Source: Ruminococcaceae bacterium R-25 (GTDB taxonomy: Bacteria > Bacillota > Clostridia > Saccharofermentanales > Saccharofermentanaceae). From it: DNA of 64,000 nucleotides. Made by a program: the position numbers and the translations under genes. Of this stretch, positions 1-8,229 are shown in pieces. The stretch covers positions 248,001 to 312,000 of the forward strand of contig QGFZ01000002.1 of the NCBI GenBank assembly GCA_003149065.1, written 5' to 3'. The notes under the pieces were generated by a model. It saw only the letters and a program-made list of their open reading frames with translations, was not told where the DNA came from and did no database searches. Positions within the stretch are counted from its first letter, which is position 1. Every line of letters starts with the position of its first letter.

Positions 1-2
1 AG

Positions 3-935
3 CTTAAGAACAGCGAGAGCTATATTCTCATCAACAGCAAGAACGCGAATAATCCTATAATCGTGTCCCTCCACGGCGGTCCCGGATCGCCCACGGGATA
101 TATGGATCACTGCACTTTTGATTATTTCGTCGATGACTATACCATCGTCCATTGGGACCAGACCGGATGCGGCAGATCTTACTACCGTGAGCTCGAAAAA
201 GGCAACTCAAGCCTTGCGACTGTCGAGATGCAGGAAGAGGACTTAGACGCACTGGTCGATTATCTCTGCCGGAGATTCAATCAGGATAAGGTCATTCTCG
301 TAGGCCACTCCTACGGTACAGTACTCGGTACCTTGTATGCCCAGGCTCACCCTGAAAAAGTAGCTGCTTATGTAGGCATCGGACAGGTCGTAAATTTCCA
401 GGGCCTTGCGAGCGAGCACTATTCATATAACGATGCTCTTGCACAGGCAAAAGCCAGGGGCGACGACACGACTGAACTCGAGAGAGTTTACAAGGCATTC
501 TGCGACGATCCTTCTGTCACGAACATGTCTGCTCTCCGTGCGGCAACAGGCGTTTACCATCAGGCAACGGTTACCGAAGACGAGACATTCGATGCGCTCT
601 TCTTCTCGCCCTATATCGGCGTTGATGACATAAGATGGCTCATAGTCGAGTATTCCATGATGTTCGGCGACACGACATACGAGAGTCTTCAGGGAGAGAT
701 CATGCCTGAACTTTATAATTTCAACCTGAATGAACATGATACCGAATATCAGGTTCCCGTCATGTTCGTATCAGGCTCTGCTGACTGGGTATGCCCTTGC
801 GGAATGGTAAAGGAATACTACGAATCGATAAATGCTCCCAAAAAGAGCATGTACGTAATGGACGGCTGTGGCCACGCACCACAGACACAGCTGCCTGAGG
901 ATTTCGCGAAGGCAGTAAAACAGTTCCTGAAATAA
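3..935 (+). CDS. alpha/beta hydrolase, proline-iminopeptidase-like (5' end cut)
   Basis: The reading frame is open to the window edge, so the true start lies upstream. The sequence shows the oxyanion motif HGGPGSP, then DQTGCGRS, the nucleophile elbow GHSYGTVLG (Ser), a late Asp in SADWVCP and a catalytic His in DGCGHAP. This order is that of the S33 proline iminopeptidase branch of alpha/beta hydrolases, which release N-terminal proline or hydrolyse related amides and esters. No signal peptide can be judged because the N-terminus is missing. A hairpin terminator follows, so it is not co-transcribed with pheST. The fold is clear; the substrate is not, and an esterase or other small-molecule hydrolase is equally possible. 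Confidence 0.85.
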   Translation, partial: LKNSESYILINSKNANNPIIVSLHGGPGSPTGYMDHCTFDYFVDDYTIVHWDQTGCGRSYYRELEKGNSSLATVEMQEEDLDALVDYLCRRFNQDKVILVGHSYGTVLGTLYAQAHPEKVAAYVGIGQVVNFQGLASEHYSYNDALAQAKARGDDTTELERVYKAFCDDPSVTNMSALRAATGVYHQATVTEDETFDALFFSPYIGVDDIRWLIVEYSMMFGDTTYESLQGEIMPELYNFNLNEHDTEYQVPVMFVSGSADWVCPCGMVKEYYESINAPKKSMYVMDGCGHAPQTQLPEDFAKAVKQFLK

Positions 936-980
936 ACCTTTTCGAAGATCCGTTTTCCCTGTATTAATGTTTTCGAAAAT

Positions 981-1016
981 GGGGTTGTCTCGCTATAGAG
1001 GCAACCCCAATTTTAA
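981..1016 (+). terminator. intrinsic terminator of the hydrolase gene
   Basis: GGGGTTG pairs with CAACCCC, extended by a wobble and CTC/GAG around a 7-nt loop, and is followed by a T-rich stretch. It separates the hydrolase from the T-box leader. The loop-side sequence resembles that of the terminator after the CrtI-like gene near 14.9 kb. Confidence 0.75.
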
Positions 1017-1106
1017 ATTTGTGAACAAATAAACCCTGTTCCGTTCAATATAAGCCGTTATCTCAAAAATCCGCTTGTTTTAGAGGGATTTGGTAAATTC
1101 CGTTGC

Positions 1107-1135
1107 TTGACTTTTTTCGATCTCCATATTATAAA
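1107..1135 (+). promoter_or_regulatory. promoter of the pheST T-box transcript
   Basis: TTGACT (1107-1112) and TATAAA (1130-1135) are separated by 17 bp, close to the sigma-A consensus. Transcription would start near 1142, just ahead of the T-box Stem I region. Confidence 0.7.
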
Positions 1136-1141
1136 TAAGTC

Positions 1142-1420
1142 CTGCAATGAAGGTGCGTAAGTAGTCTTCATGCTTCCGGAAAAGAGAGTCGTGTCTTGGG
1201 CTGAAAGCACGATCCGAAGGGCATAAAGATGAATTTCAACACTGGAGCTTTCTTGCGAAAACGGTATTTTGCCGATTAAGTAAGATGCGTGCGGCGGCAT
1301 TACAGCGCAATATAAGTGCGGATGGTTATAACGGCTTTCCGAACATGGGTGGTACCGCGAAGGTGCAAATTTAAATGCTGATTCGTCCCATGGCAACGAC
1401 AAAGTTGCCGTGGGATTTTT
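1142..1420 (+). promoter_or_regulatory. T-box leader for tRNA-Phe controlling pheST
   Basis: The conserved T-box core TGGGTGGTACCGCG is at 1346-1359. It is followed by a strong terminator: TCCCATGGCAAC (1386-1397) pairs with GTTGCCGTGGGA (1402-1413), then a T-run. A candidate Phe specifier codon TTC followed by A lies at 1235-1237, on the 3' side of a long structured Stem I region. In known T-boxes, uncharged tRNA pairs its anticodon with the specifier and its acceptor end with the T-box bulge, stabilising the antiterminator so that the synthetase genes are expressed. The class assignment is secure. The specifier position is my reading and was not folded computationally. Confidence 0.95.
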
Positions 1421-1453
1421 TAATTGCAAGGCAAGGAAAAAGAGGAGGAAAAC

Positions 1454-2497
1454 ATGGCTGAACTTAGTGAATTAAGTGAGAAGTTATCCGCTATCAAGAG
1501 TCAGATCGAAACTGATCTGGCAGGACTTACGAGCTCCAAGGCAGTCTTCGAGTACAAGAAGAGCGTCATGGACTCAAAGGAAGGCAAGATCGGCTCTCTC
1601 ATGAAGGAGATGGGCAAGATCCCGAAGGAGCAGAAGGCCGAGTACGGCAAGATGGTAAATGAACTCAGAAACTGGGCTACAGAGAAGTTCGACACTATGG
1701 ATGCAGAGTTCAAGGCAGCTGAGCAGAAGGCACGTTATGAGGCTGAGGCTATCGACGTAACGCTTCCTTCCAAGAAGCTCAAGAAGGGCTATCTCCATCC
1801 CAATACTCAGGTCAGAAACCAGATTGTGGATATTTTCGGTTCAATGGGCTTCGAAGTTTATGAAGGCAACGAGATCGAGACAGATCACTATAACTTCACG
1901 GCTTTGAACATCCCGAAGGATCACCCTTCACGCGATATGCAGGACACATTCTACTTAAGCCCTGAGTTCCTTTTGAGAACGCAGACTTCAGCAGGTCAGG
2001 TCCATGTCATGGAGACACAGAAACCTCCGATCAAGATCATCTCACCGGGTAAGGTTTTCCGTTCCGATGACGACGCTACACACTCACCGATGTTCTCCCA
2101 GATGGAAGGACTTGTAGTTGATGAGGGCATCACGCTCTGCGACCTCCAGGGAATGTTAGACGTATTCGTAAAGAAGATCTTCGGCGAAGAGACAAGAACA
2201 CGCTTAAGGCCTTCATACTTCCCGTTCACAGAGCCTTCCGTAGAGGTTGACGTTTCCTGCTTCCAGTGCGGCGGCAAGGGCTGCAAGCTCTGCAAGGGAA
2301 CAGGCTGGATCGAAGTTTTGGGTGCAGGCGTAGTTAACAAGAAGGTTCTTGAAGGCTGCGGAATCGACAGCGACAAATACAGCGGTCTGGCTTTCGGTAT
2401 CGGTATCGATCGTATTGCCATGCTCAAGTACGGCATCAACAACATCAAGCTCCTGTTTGAGTCTGATCTCCGCGTACTTGAACAGATCGATGACTAA
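1454..2497 (+). CDS. pheS: phenylalanyl-tRNA synthetase alpha subunit
   Basis: This is the catalytic subunit of the (alpha-beta)2 class II synthetase that charges tRNA-Phe in the cytoplasm. At 347 residues it has the usual length. It carries an N-terminal coiled coil (about 1-90), the class II core starting at [11 protein letters not shown], motif 2 around [20 protein letters not shown], and a C-terminal [14 protein letters not shown] motif 3. The [17 protein letters not shown] stretch is the cysteine-rich insertion common in Gram-positive PheS. I chose the ATG with AGGAGG five bases upstream rather than an earlier in-frame ATG inside the leader, which has no ribosome site. It is followed by pheT after 22 bp and is controlled by the T-box. 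Confidence 0.97.
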   Translation: MAELSELSEKLSAIKSQIETDLAGLTSSKAVFEYKKSVMDSKEGKIGSLMKEMGKIPKEQKAEYGKMVNELRNWATEKFDTMDAEFKAAEQKARYEAEAIDVTLPSKKLKKGYLHPNTQVRNQIVDIFGSMGFEVYEGNEIETDHYNFTALNIPKDHPSRDMQDTFYLSPEFLLRTQTSAGQVHVMETQKPPIKIISPGKVFRSDDDATHSPMFSQMEGLVVDEGITLCDLQGMLDVFVKKIFGEETRTRLRPSYFPFTEPSVEVDVSCFQCGGKGCKLCKGTGWIEVLGAGVVNKKVLEGCGIDSDKYSGLAFGIGIDRIAMLKYGINNIKLLFESDLRVLEQIDD

Positions 2498-2519
2498 GGT
2501 TAAAGGAGGCAAGTGATTT

Positions 2520-4937
2520 ATGTTAGTACCATTAAGTTGGCTTAAAGATTATGTAGATATTGACGTTACTCCGGACGTGCTCGAAGAAAAGCTCTTCAGC
2601 TGCGGCTTCGAAGTAGAGGAAAAATACGAAGTAGGCAAGGACATTTCCAAGGTCGTTGTCGGCGAAGTTAAGACATGCGAAGTTATCGAAGGCACACACC
2701 TTCATCTCTGCACTGTTGATGTCGGCGAAAACGGTATCCTTCAGATCTGCTGCGGCGCAGATAACGTTGAAGCAGGCGGCAAGTATCCTTTGGCGTTGAT
2801 CGGCGCTCAGGTCTATGCAACAGCAAAAGACCATGTAACAGTTGAAGGCGTCATGACGATCGGCCAGGGCAAGCTCCGTGGCTACGATTCATACGGCATG
2901 CTCTGCTCAGGTGTTGAGATCGGTGTTACCGAGGATATGTTCCCCGGCGCAGGCTACAACGGACTTTTGGTTCTTCCTGCTGACTCCGTTCCGGGTGCAG
3001 ACGTTAAGCCTATCCTTGGCTTGGACGATTATATTTTCGACGTTTCCATCACTGCAAACAGACCTGACTGCCAGTCTATCTTCGGTATCGCAAGAGAAGT
3101 TGCTGCAGTACTCGGAAAGCCCGTTAAGGAACCCGCTCTTGATTACACAGAGAGCGATGTTGCAATCGACTTCAACATCAGAGTTTCAGCACCTGATCTC
3201 TGCCCCAGATACATCGGTCACTATGTATCTGACGTTACTATCGGTGAGTCACCGCTCTGGATGAAGAGACGTCTTGCTTTGGTCGGCTGCTCTGCGATCT
3301 CCAATGTCGTAGACATCACAAACTATGTTCTTTATGAACTCGGCCAGCCGATGCACGCTTTCGATTTCTCTTACCTTGAGGGCGGTGAGATCCACGTACG
3401 CCGCGCTGAAGCAGGCGAGAAGATCGTAACTCTGGACGAGAAAGAGTTCGCTCTTACACCCGATAACCTCGTTATCTGCGACGGCAAAAAGCCCATTGCA
3501 CTTGCAGGCATCATGGGCGGTCTCAATTCCGAGATCCTCGATACAACTACTGCAGTCATGTTCGAAGCTGCAAAGTTCGCTCACGACAATATCCGTAAGA
3601 GCTCCAAGGCATTGGGCCAGGTATCCGATTCTTCAATGAGATTCTCCAAGGGCGTTGACGAGTACACAACAGTCATGGCAATGAAGCGTGCCCTCCACCT
3701 CATCGAGGAATTAGGCTGCGGCAAGGTATCCAAGACATCTTTCGACGTTAACACAGGAAACTCCGTTGAGCCCAGAAAGCTTACAGTCAGTGTTAACCGC
3801 GTAAACGGCGTTCTCGGAATCAAGGTGCCCGACGAGGATATCGTCCGCATTCTGACCGGCCTTAACTTCGCACCTGAGCTTAACGGCGATGAGCTCACGA
3901 TCTACATTCCCGGCTACCGTGTCGACATGGAGTCTTACCAGGATGTTGCCGAAGAAGTTATCCGTATGTACGGCTACGACCACATCACGCCTACATTTAT
4001 CCCGACAGCAAAGGTTACATCCGGCGGATACAATCTCAAGCAGCGTTCAGAGCTCAAGATCAAGAGGGCACTCTGCGCAGCAGGCGCTTCCGAAGGTGTT
4101 CACTATTCATTCTTCTCACCTTCAGATTTCGACCTTCTGAGACTTCCTGAAGAAGCACCCGAGCGCTTTGCGATCAAGCTCATCAACCCGATCAACATCG
4201 ATCTTTCACTGATGCGTACTACTCTCGCACCTCAGATGATCAAGGCGATGGCCAGAAACCAGAAAAACGCTATCCTCTCAGGCCGCATCTATGAGATGGG
4301 CAACAAGTTCCTGCCCAAGTCCCTGCCCCTCACAGAATATCCTGACGAGCGCGAGACGATCTGCATCGGCGTCTTCGGCGACGATGAGGATTTCTACTCA
4401 TTGAAGGGCCTCGTTGACGTCATCGCTGACGCACTCGATATCAAGTTCGATTACGAAAAGGATGTCAAGACATTCCTGCATCCCGGCAGAACTGCAAAGG
4501 TCCTCTGCAACGGTGAAGAAGTAGGTTACCTGGGCCAGGTCCTCTACGAGATCTGCGACGAGCTCGACATGAGAGTTCCCGCATATGTAGCTGAGATCAA
4601 CCTCCGCGCCCTTAGCAAGTACTACGGCAAGGACAGAAAGTTCATACCTCTTCCGAAGTTCCTCGAAGAGAAGCGTGACTTCTGCTTTGTTATGGACAAG
4701 TCCGTTACATGCGCAACAGTTGAAAAGGAGATCGAAGCTTCCTGCGAGTACATCACAAAGATCGACCTCTTCGACATCTACGAAGGCGCACAGCTCGGCG
4801 AAAACAAGAAGAGCCTCGCATTCAGCGTCGTCTTCACACCTAAGGACGAAGAGTTCAAGCCTGAGGTCATTGACGGCTTCGTATCTTCAATCCTTAAGAA
4901 TCTCGAAGAGAAATACGGCATCACTTTGAGAGCGTAA
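2520..4937 (+). CDS. pheT: phenylalanyl-tRNA synthetase beta subunit
   Basis: This is the beta subunit of PheRS: it binds tRNA, edits Tyr-tRNA-Phe and completes the tetramer with PheS. The full-length 805-residue protein has an EMAP-II-like tRNA-binding domain (about 40-150), the B3/4 editing domain (about 210-380, with SNVVDITNYVLYELGQPMHAFD), B5 (about 400-470), a pseudo-catalytic core (about 490-690) and a C-terminal ferredoxin-fold anticodon-binding domain (about 710-805). AAAGGAGG stands before the ATG. It is second in the T-box operon, and a hairpin terminator follows directly. Nothing is missing or shifted. Confidence 0.97.
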   Translation: MLVPLSWLKDYVDIDVTPDVLEEKLFSCGFEVEEKYEVGKDISKVVVGEVKTCEVIEGTHLHLCTVDVGENGILQICCGADNVEAGGKYPLALIGAQVYATAKDHVTVEGVMTIGQGKLRGYDSYGMLCSGVEIGVTEDMFPGAGYNGLLVLPADSVPGADVKPILGLDDYIFDVSITANRPDCQSIFGIAREVAAVLGKPVKEPALDYTESDVAIDFNIRVSAPDLCPRYIGHYVSDVTIGESPLWMKRRLALVGCSAISNVVDITNYVLYELGQPMHAFDFSYLEGGEIHVRRAEAGEKIVTLDEKEFALTPDNLVICDGKKPIALAGIMGGLNSEILDTTTAVMFEAAKFAHDNIRKSSKALGQVSDSSMRFSKGVDEYTTVMAMKRALHLIEELGCGKVSKTSFDVNTGNSVEPRKLTVSVNRVNGVLGIKVPDEDIVRILTGLNFAPELNGDELTIYIPGYRVDMESYQDVAEEVIRMYGYDHITPTFIPTAKVTSGGYNLKQRSELKIKRALCAAGASEGVHYSFFSPSDFDLLRLPEEAPERFAIKLINPINIDLSLMRTTLAPQMIKAMARNQKNAILSGRIYEMGNKFLPKSLPLTEYPDERETICIGVFGDDEDFYSLKGLVDVIADALDIKFDYEKDVKTFLHPGRTAKVLCNGEEVGYLGQVLYEICDELDMRVPAYVAEINLRALSKYYGKDRKFIPLPKFLEEKRDFCFVMDKSVTCATVEKEIEASCEYITKIDLFDIYEGAQLGENKKSLAFSVVFTPKDEEFKPEVIDGFVSSILKNLEEKYGITLRA

Positions 4938-4963
4938 GGCTTAATACAGAATTGGTTTATAAA

Positions 4964-4994
4964 GGCCCCGAAGCTTTGGCTTTGGGGCTTTTTT
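4964..4994 (+). terminator. intrinsic terminator of pheST
   Basis: CCCC-g-AAGC pairs with GCTT-t-GGGG around a short loop and is followed by six T residues. Confidence 0.85.
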
Positions 4995-5082
4995 AGCACA
5001 TGGCGCGCGGGGACCGCGTCAAGGGACGATAACTCTCGCCCTTTGGGCGCCCTTGACCCGCCCGCTTGCATGTGCTTTTTTG
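4995..5082. other. 82-nt near-continuous hairpin with T-tail (possible small RNA, double terminator or miniature element)
   Basis: AGCACATG (4995-5002) pairs with CATGTGCT (5069-5076). Inside it, GCGGG pairs with CCCGC, GTCAAGGG (5018-5025) with CCCTTGAC (5050-5057), and CGCCC with GGGCG around a TTT loop. Six T residues follow. This is much longer than an ordinary terminator and comes straight after the pheT terminator. I see no clear promoter of its own. It could be a structured RNA, an extra terminator or a small palindromic insertion. Overlapping open frames on both strands look like by-products of the palindrome. Confidence 0.6.
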
Positions 5083-5139
5083 GTGTTCAAGAGGCTAAGC
5101 GCCTCCTGCCATCTACCGATGCAGGACTCAGATTGAAGG

Positions 5140-5480
5140 TTGTCGGAGGACCCCGACTGACAAGGTCCGGGACTATAGTTCGTTGTCGGTTGTTTCAGAG
5201 GTTTTCGGTGGTATTTTGCAGGTTTCTTGTCGGCTTTTGTCGGGAAAAGGCCTGGTTTGTCGCTTTTTCGGAGTTTTCTTGTCGGTTTTTCTTTGTAGGA
5301 ATCGGAGCTTTTGTCGGTCACGTTTAATTTTCAACGCAGCCGACAAAACCTCCGAAACCCCGCACTGAAATCCCTGAAGGTTTAAGACAAAAACCGACAA
5401 AGCAGGACTAGAACCTGCAATTACCTACAAGGAACCGACAAAAAAGCTTGGAAAAGCACTGAAAAACCCCGCACTGAAAT
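5140..5480. repeat. nested foldback built on TTGTCGG / CCGACAA
   Basis: TTGTCGG occurs at 5140, 5183, 5227, 5237, 5279 and 5311. Its complement CCGACAA occurs at 5340, 5394 and 5435. All copies left of about 5328 are forward and all to the right are reversed. Inner arms 5302-5317 and 5340-5355 match at 15 of 16 positions; a 12-bp perfect pair (5279-5290 with 5389-5400) encloses them. The word CCCCGCACTGAAAT is directly repeated at 5358 and 5467. No gene is credible in this 620-bp gap; open frames here are overlapping and compositionally odd. Confidence 0.7.
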
Positions 5481-5493
5481 ATAGATAAAACCA

Positions 5494-5524
5494 AAAGCGT
5501 CTGCCATTTTCCGGCAGACGCTTT
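5494..5524 (-). terminator. terminator of the first MATE gene
   Basis: AAAGCGTCTGCC and GGCAGACGCTTT form a perfect 12-bp stem with a 7-nt loop. Read on the minus strand it is followed by TTTTGGTTTTAT, placing it just past the MATE stop codon. Confidence 0.8.
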
Positions 5525-5559
5525 CGGTTCGGGTTTTTGAATATTCTGGTAGGGAGAAT

Positions 5560-6975
5560 TTACGAAGCTTTTTTGTGGAGCGCGATGATTTTCGCGCCGC
5601 TGTGGATAGGCTGTGATTTAACAGGAGATGCAGCTGTGATGAAGCCGGCGCTCCTGACCTTTGTGATATATCTGACTAATGCAAAGAAACCGCTGATGAA
5701 CCAGGTAAGACCTGCAGAGAGCCAAATTCCCCAAACGCCTAAGACGGGGAACAGGCCAAGGAGGAGGGGAAAGCCTATTCTGCCGATGACTTCGACTACG
5801 CCGTTGCTTAATGAGAAGCCTGCGTCGCCGATGCCGTTAAGGACTCCGCGGCAGACGTATATCGTGCCGAGTGCGAAGTAGAAGGCGCTTGTGATGCGGA
5901 GTGCATTTGCACCCATATGTATGATCTCAGGGTCTTCGACGAAGAGCTTCATTACTGTTTCACCGCCAACCTGGGCAAGAGGGAGGACTATGAGGGAGAA
6001 CACGGTCATGATGATCATGCCCTTGGCAAAGCCTTCCTTGATGCGCTTGTAATTGCGAGCTCCTAAGTTCTGGCCGGCATGTGTGGACAATGCCATGCTG
6101 AGTGAACCATAGGGCTGCTGTACGATCTGCTCGATCCTTCCTACAGCGGTGAATGCTGCGACGGTCATGGAGCCGAAGCCGTTGACGTAGCGCTGCAGAG
6201 CGATGCATGATACTGCGATGAGAGACATCTGGAGTGCGAGCATGGAACCCATTCTTGTGCACTCCCTGATGATCTTTGCATCAGGACGGAGGAGATCTTT
6301 ATTGATCTTGAAGTATTCATTCTTAAGGTAAGCGAAAAGGAGGCATCCGATTCCGGATACGAACTGTGCTATCAAAGTTGCGACTGCTGCGCCTGTTACG
6401 CCCCATCCGAAAACGTTTACGAAAAGAAGATCCAGGCCGATATTTAAAAGGCACGATACGAGTAAGAATACGAGCGGCGTGACAGAATCTCCCAATGCCC
6501 TGAGCATTGCGGATGCGTAGTTGTACATTCCGATGAGAGGGATGCCGAGGCACATTATCCTTAAGTAAAGGGTTGCGAGTGTAAGGATGTCTGAAGGTGT
6601 GTCCAGAACTCTTAAGATCCAGGAGGACACTGCAAAGCCCAAGACTGCCATGAAGACTGATGCTGCGAGCATCATGTAGGCGCCGTTGACGATTACCTTT
6701 CTGACCCTTTGGTCATCCTTGGCGCCGAAGTATTTGGAAGCGGTGATTCCGCCGCCGTTGGCAACGCCTAAGCAGAATGAGAAGAATAAAAAAGAAAGGG
6801 AGCCGGTAGAGCCTACTGCTGCCAGGGCATCAGGTCCAACAACACGTCCTACTATTGCGGAGTCGGCAAGATTATAAAGCTGCTGAAAGATGTTTCCGAC
6901 GAGCATGGGTAATGAGAACTCCAGAAGGAGCTTTACCGTATTACCCTTTGTCATATCGCGAACGAGTGTGCTCAT
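5560..6975 (-). CDS. MATE-family multidrug/toxin exporter
   Basis: A polytopic membrane protein of 471 residues with about 12 hydrophobic segments, typical of MATE transporters, which export cationic drugs or metabolites in exchange for Na+ or H+. The N-terminal region (DMTKGNTVKLLLEFSLPML, then NLADSAIVGRVVGPDALAAVG) and the mid-protein repeat QQPYGSLSMALSTHAGQNLGA are family hallmarks. The frame stays open 51 codons upstream, but that extension is not MATE-like and crosses the promoter region, so I start at the ATG of MSTLVRDM. It is divergent from an AraC-type regulator with inverted repeats between them, suggesting local control. Two further MATE genes lie in this window. The substrate is unknown. 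Confidence 0.92.
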   Translation of the reverse strand: MSTLVRDMTKGNTVKLLLEFSLPMLVGNIFQQLYNLADSAIVGRVVGPDALAAVGSTGSLSFLFFSFCLGVANGGGITASKYFGAKDDQRVRKVIVNGAYMMLAASVFMAVLGFAVSSWILRVLDTPSDILTLATLYLRIMCLGIPLIGMYNYASAMLRALGDSVTPLVFLLVSCLLNIGLDLLFVNVFGWGVTGAAVATLIAQFVSGIGCLLFAYLKNEYFKINKDLLRPDAKIIRECTRMGSMLALQMSLIAVSCIALQRYVNGFGSMTVAAFTAVGRIEQIVQQPYGSLSMALSTHAGQNLGARNYKRIKEGFAKGMIIMTVFSLIVLPLAQVGGETVMKLFVEDPEIIHMGANALRITSAFYFALGTIYVCRGVLNGIGDAGFSLSNGVVEVIGRIGFPLLLGLFPVLGVWGIWLSAGLTWFISGFFALVRYITKVRSAGFITAASPVKSQPIHSGAKIIALHKKAS

Positions 6976-7032
6976 GTATGCCTTACCGGTCCTTCTTTTA
7001 AGTCGGCTAACTTTAGCATTTCGGACAGGGGT

Positions 7033-7072
7033 CAACAATGAACTTTCGTACACGAAAATTGATATATTGTTC
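7033..7072. promoter_or_regulatory. nested inverted repeats in the MATE / AraC divergent region
   Basis: TTTCGT-AC-ACGAAA (7044-7057) is a perfect 14-bp palindrome. Around it, AACAAT (7034-7039) mirrors ATTGTT (7066-7071). TTGACC on the minus strand (7030-7035) touches the outer arm and may be the -35 of the MATE promoter. A binding site for the adjacent AraC-type regulator is the simplest inference. Confidence 0.45.
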
Positions 7073-7163
7073 ACTCTGACCTTTACAAACGCGGGTTTAT
7101 AGTAGAAAATCGTATAAAAATGTTGCATTTTTGTGCAGTCTTTTTGAAAGGACCCAAAACAAA

Positions 7164-7943
7164 ATGATCAATGTTCTTTATTCGGGATTCAGTTATCTTC
7201 ACGAAGACGGCCTGGTCTACGACACGGACAGGGGAAGGGTCGGATTTGAGAGTTACCAGATGCTCTATACACATACGCCGGCATTGTTCTGGGTCGACGG
7301 CGAGCTGCGCTGGTATCCCGCGAAATCCGTTATTTTATTCACTCCAGGCCATAGAAAGTACTACAGTTCGCTGCCCGGAGAGCCTTATAAGAACGACTGG
7401 ATCAGATTTGATACCGATGAGGAATTTATCGAGAATTTTCCTGTTACCAACGTTCCGTTTTCGCCGGCAGATCCGGATTTTGTACATAACCTTTTCAAGC
7501 TGATCGCGTGGGAGAGCAATGCGAAAAAGGAGACCGATGATCCGGAAATGCTCGCGCTATTTAAGATCCTCTTCGCGAAATTGTCCGATGACAGCATTGA
7601 CTTATTGAGCAGTCCTTACCATCATGAATTGACGGCGCTTCGAAGAGACATGATGCTCCATCCTGAATTTGACTGGTCCGTCGACTCCATGATCAGGCGC
7701 ATCAACTTAGGGCGCACGAGATTTCAGACTCTGTATAAAGAAACCTTTGGGATCAGTCCTATCGACGACGTAATCAATGCGCGAATCAGGCTCGCGAAAG
7801 ACAGGCTCAAATACACGACGAGATCGATATCGGAAGTTGCCGACATGTGCGGGTATAAGAGCACCGAACATTTTATCAGGCAGTTTTCGAAGATGACGGG
7901 AATGACGCCCGGCAATTTCAGGCGCTATGGACAGCAAACATAA
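7164..7943 (+). CDS. AraC-family transcriptional regulator
   Basis: A 259-residue protein: an N-terminal cupin-like sensor half (about 1-155) and a C-terminal pair of helix-turn-helix motifs (about 160-258), with the family signature SISEVADMCGYKSTEHFIRQ followed by FSKMTGMTPGNFRR. AraC regulators bind a small ligand with the N-terminal half and DNA with the C-terminal half. I use the ATG preceded by GAAAGGA, not the upstream in-frame ATG, which lacks a ribosome site. The gene is divergent from a MATE exporter across a 188-bp region containing inverted repeats, so it may regulate that pump and itself. The ligand cannot be read from sequence. Confidence 0.9.
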   Translation: MINVLYSGFSYLHEDGLVYDTDRGRVGFESYQMLYTHTPALFWVDGELRWYPAKSVILFTPGHRKYYSSLPGEPYKNDWIRFDTDEEFIENFPVTNVPFSPADPDFVHNLFKLIAWESNAKKETDDPEMLALFKILFAKLSDDSIDLLSSPYHHELTALRRDMMLHPEFDWSVDSMIRRINLGRTRFQTLYKETFGISPIDDVINARIRLAKDRLKYTTRSISEVADMCGYKSTEHFIRQFSKMTGMTPGNFRRYGQQT

Positions 7944-7952
7944 TGTTATAAT
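7944..7952 (+). promoter_or_regulatory. extended -10 TGTTATAAT directly before the small Cys protein
   Basis: TG-T-TATAAT ends six bases before the ATG at 7959, so the predicted transcription start falls on or next to the start codon. There is no ribosome-binding sequence. This implies a leaderless mRNA. Confidence 0.55.
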
Positions 7953-7958
7953 CAGTTT

Positions 7959-8189
7959 ATGAGCATTTTAATTAAAGACACAACCAGAGAAGAACGCGAA
8001 AAGATCGTCGCTGAGTCCATCGGAAATATCAGCGGTTCCTGTGACGGATGCATGTCCGGTCTTGTCGAGATGTATCAGGATTACATCGACGGCAAGAAAG
8101 AGATCCGCGATATCAACATGGAATTTCGTGCCCACTACGAATCGGGCATGGACGGTCCGACTAAATCCGGTTGTGAACACATGAGTTAA
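7959..8189 (+). CDS. small conserved cysteine-containing protein, function unknown
   Basis: A 76-residue soluble protein opening MSILIKDTTREEREKIV, with a CDGCMSGLVEMYQDYIDGKKE centre and a final Cys in SGCEHM. Small proteins of this design are frequent in Clostridia; I recall them carrying misleading annotations (such as PurH), but no function follows from the sequence. The cysteines (CxxC plus one) could bind metal or be redox-active. The gene starts only six bases after a TATAAT box and has no Shine-Dalgarno sequence, so its message is probably leaderless. It lies between the AraC regulator and a lipoprotein gene on the same strand. Confidence 0.75.
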   Translation: MSILIKDTTREEREKIVAESIGNISGSCDGCMSGLVEMYQDYIDGKKEIRDINMEFRAHYESGMDGPTKSGCEHMS

Positions 8190-8229
8190 CAGCAAGGCAC
8201 CGCATTCACTGTTCGGAGGGAGATGCCAG

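Noticed and set aside
939-979. TTTTCGAA repeats after the hydrolase gene as another array
   Set aside because: Only two copies of a self-complementary word; not enough to separate from chance.
1058-1429. 123-residue minus-strand frame in the pheS leader
   Set aside because: Antisense to the T-box; no start signals.
5019-5327. Open frames of about 95-100 residues on both strands after pheT
   Set aside because: Overlapping on both strands, without ribosome sites, and made of the palindromes described.
5401-5419. tRNA T-arm-like hairpin on the minus strand (GCAGG, TTCTAGT loop, CCTGC)
   Set aside because: Stem and loop sizes fit, but no acceptor, D-arm or anticodon arm is found upstream on that strand, and the region is full of foldbacks. 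At most a chance match or tRNA remnant.
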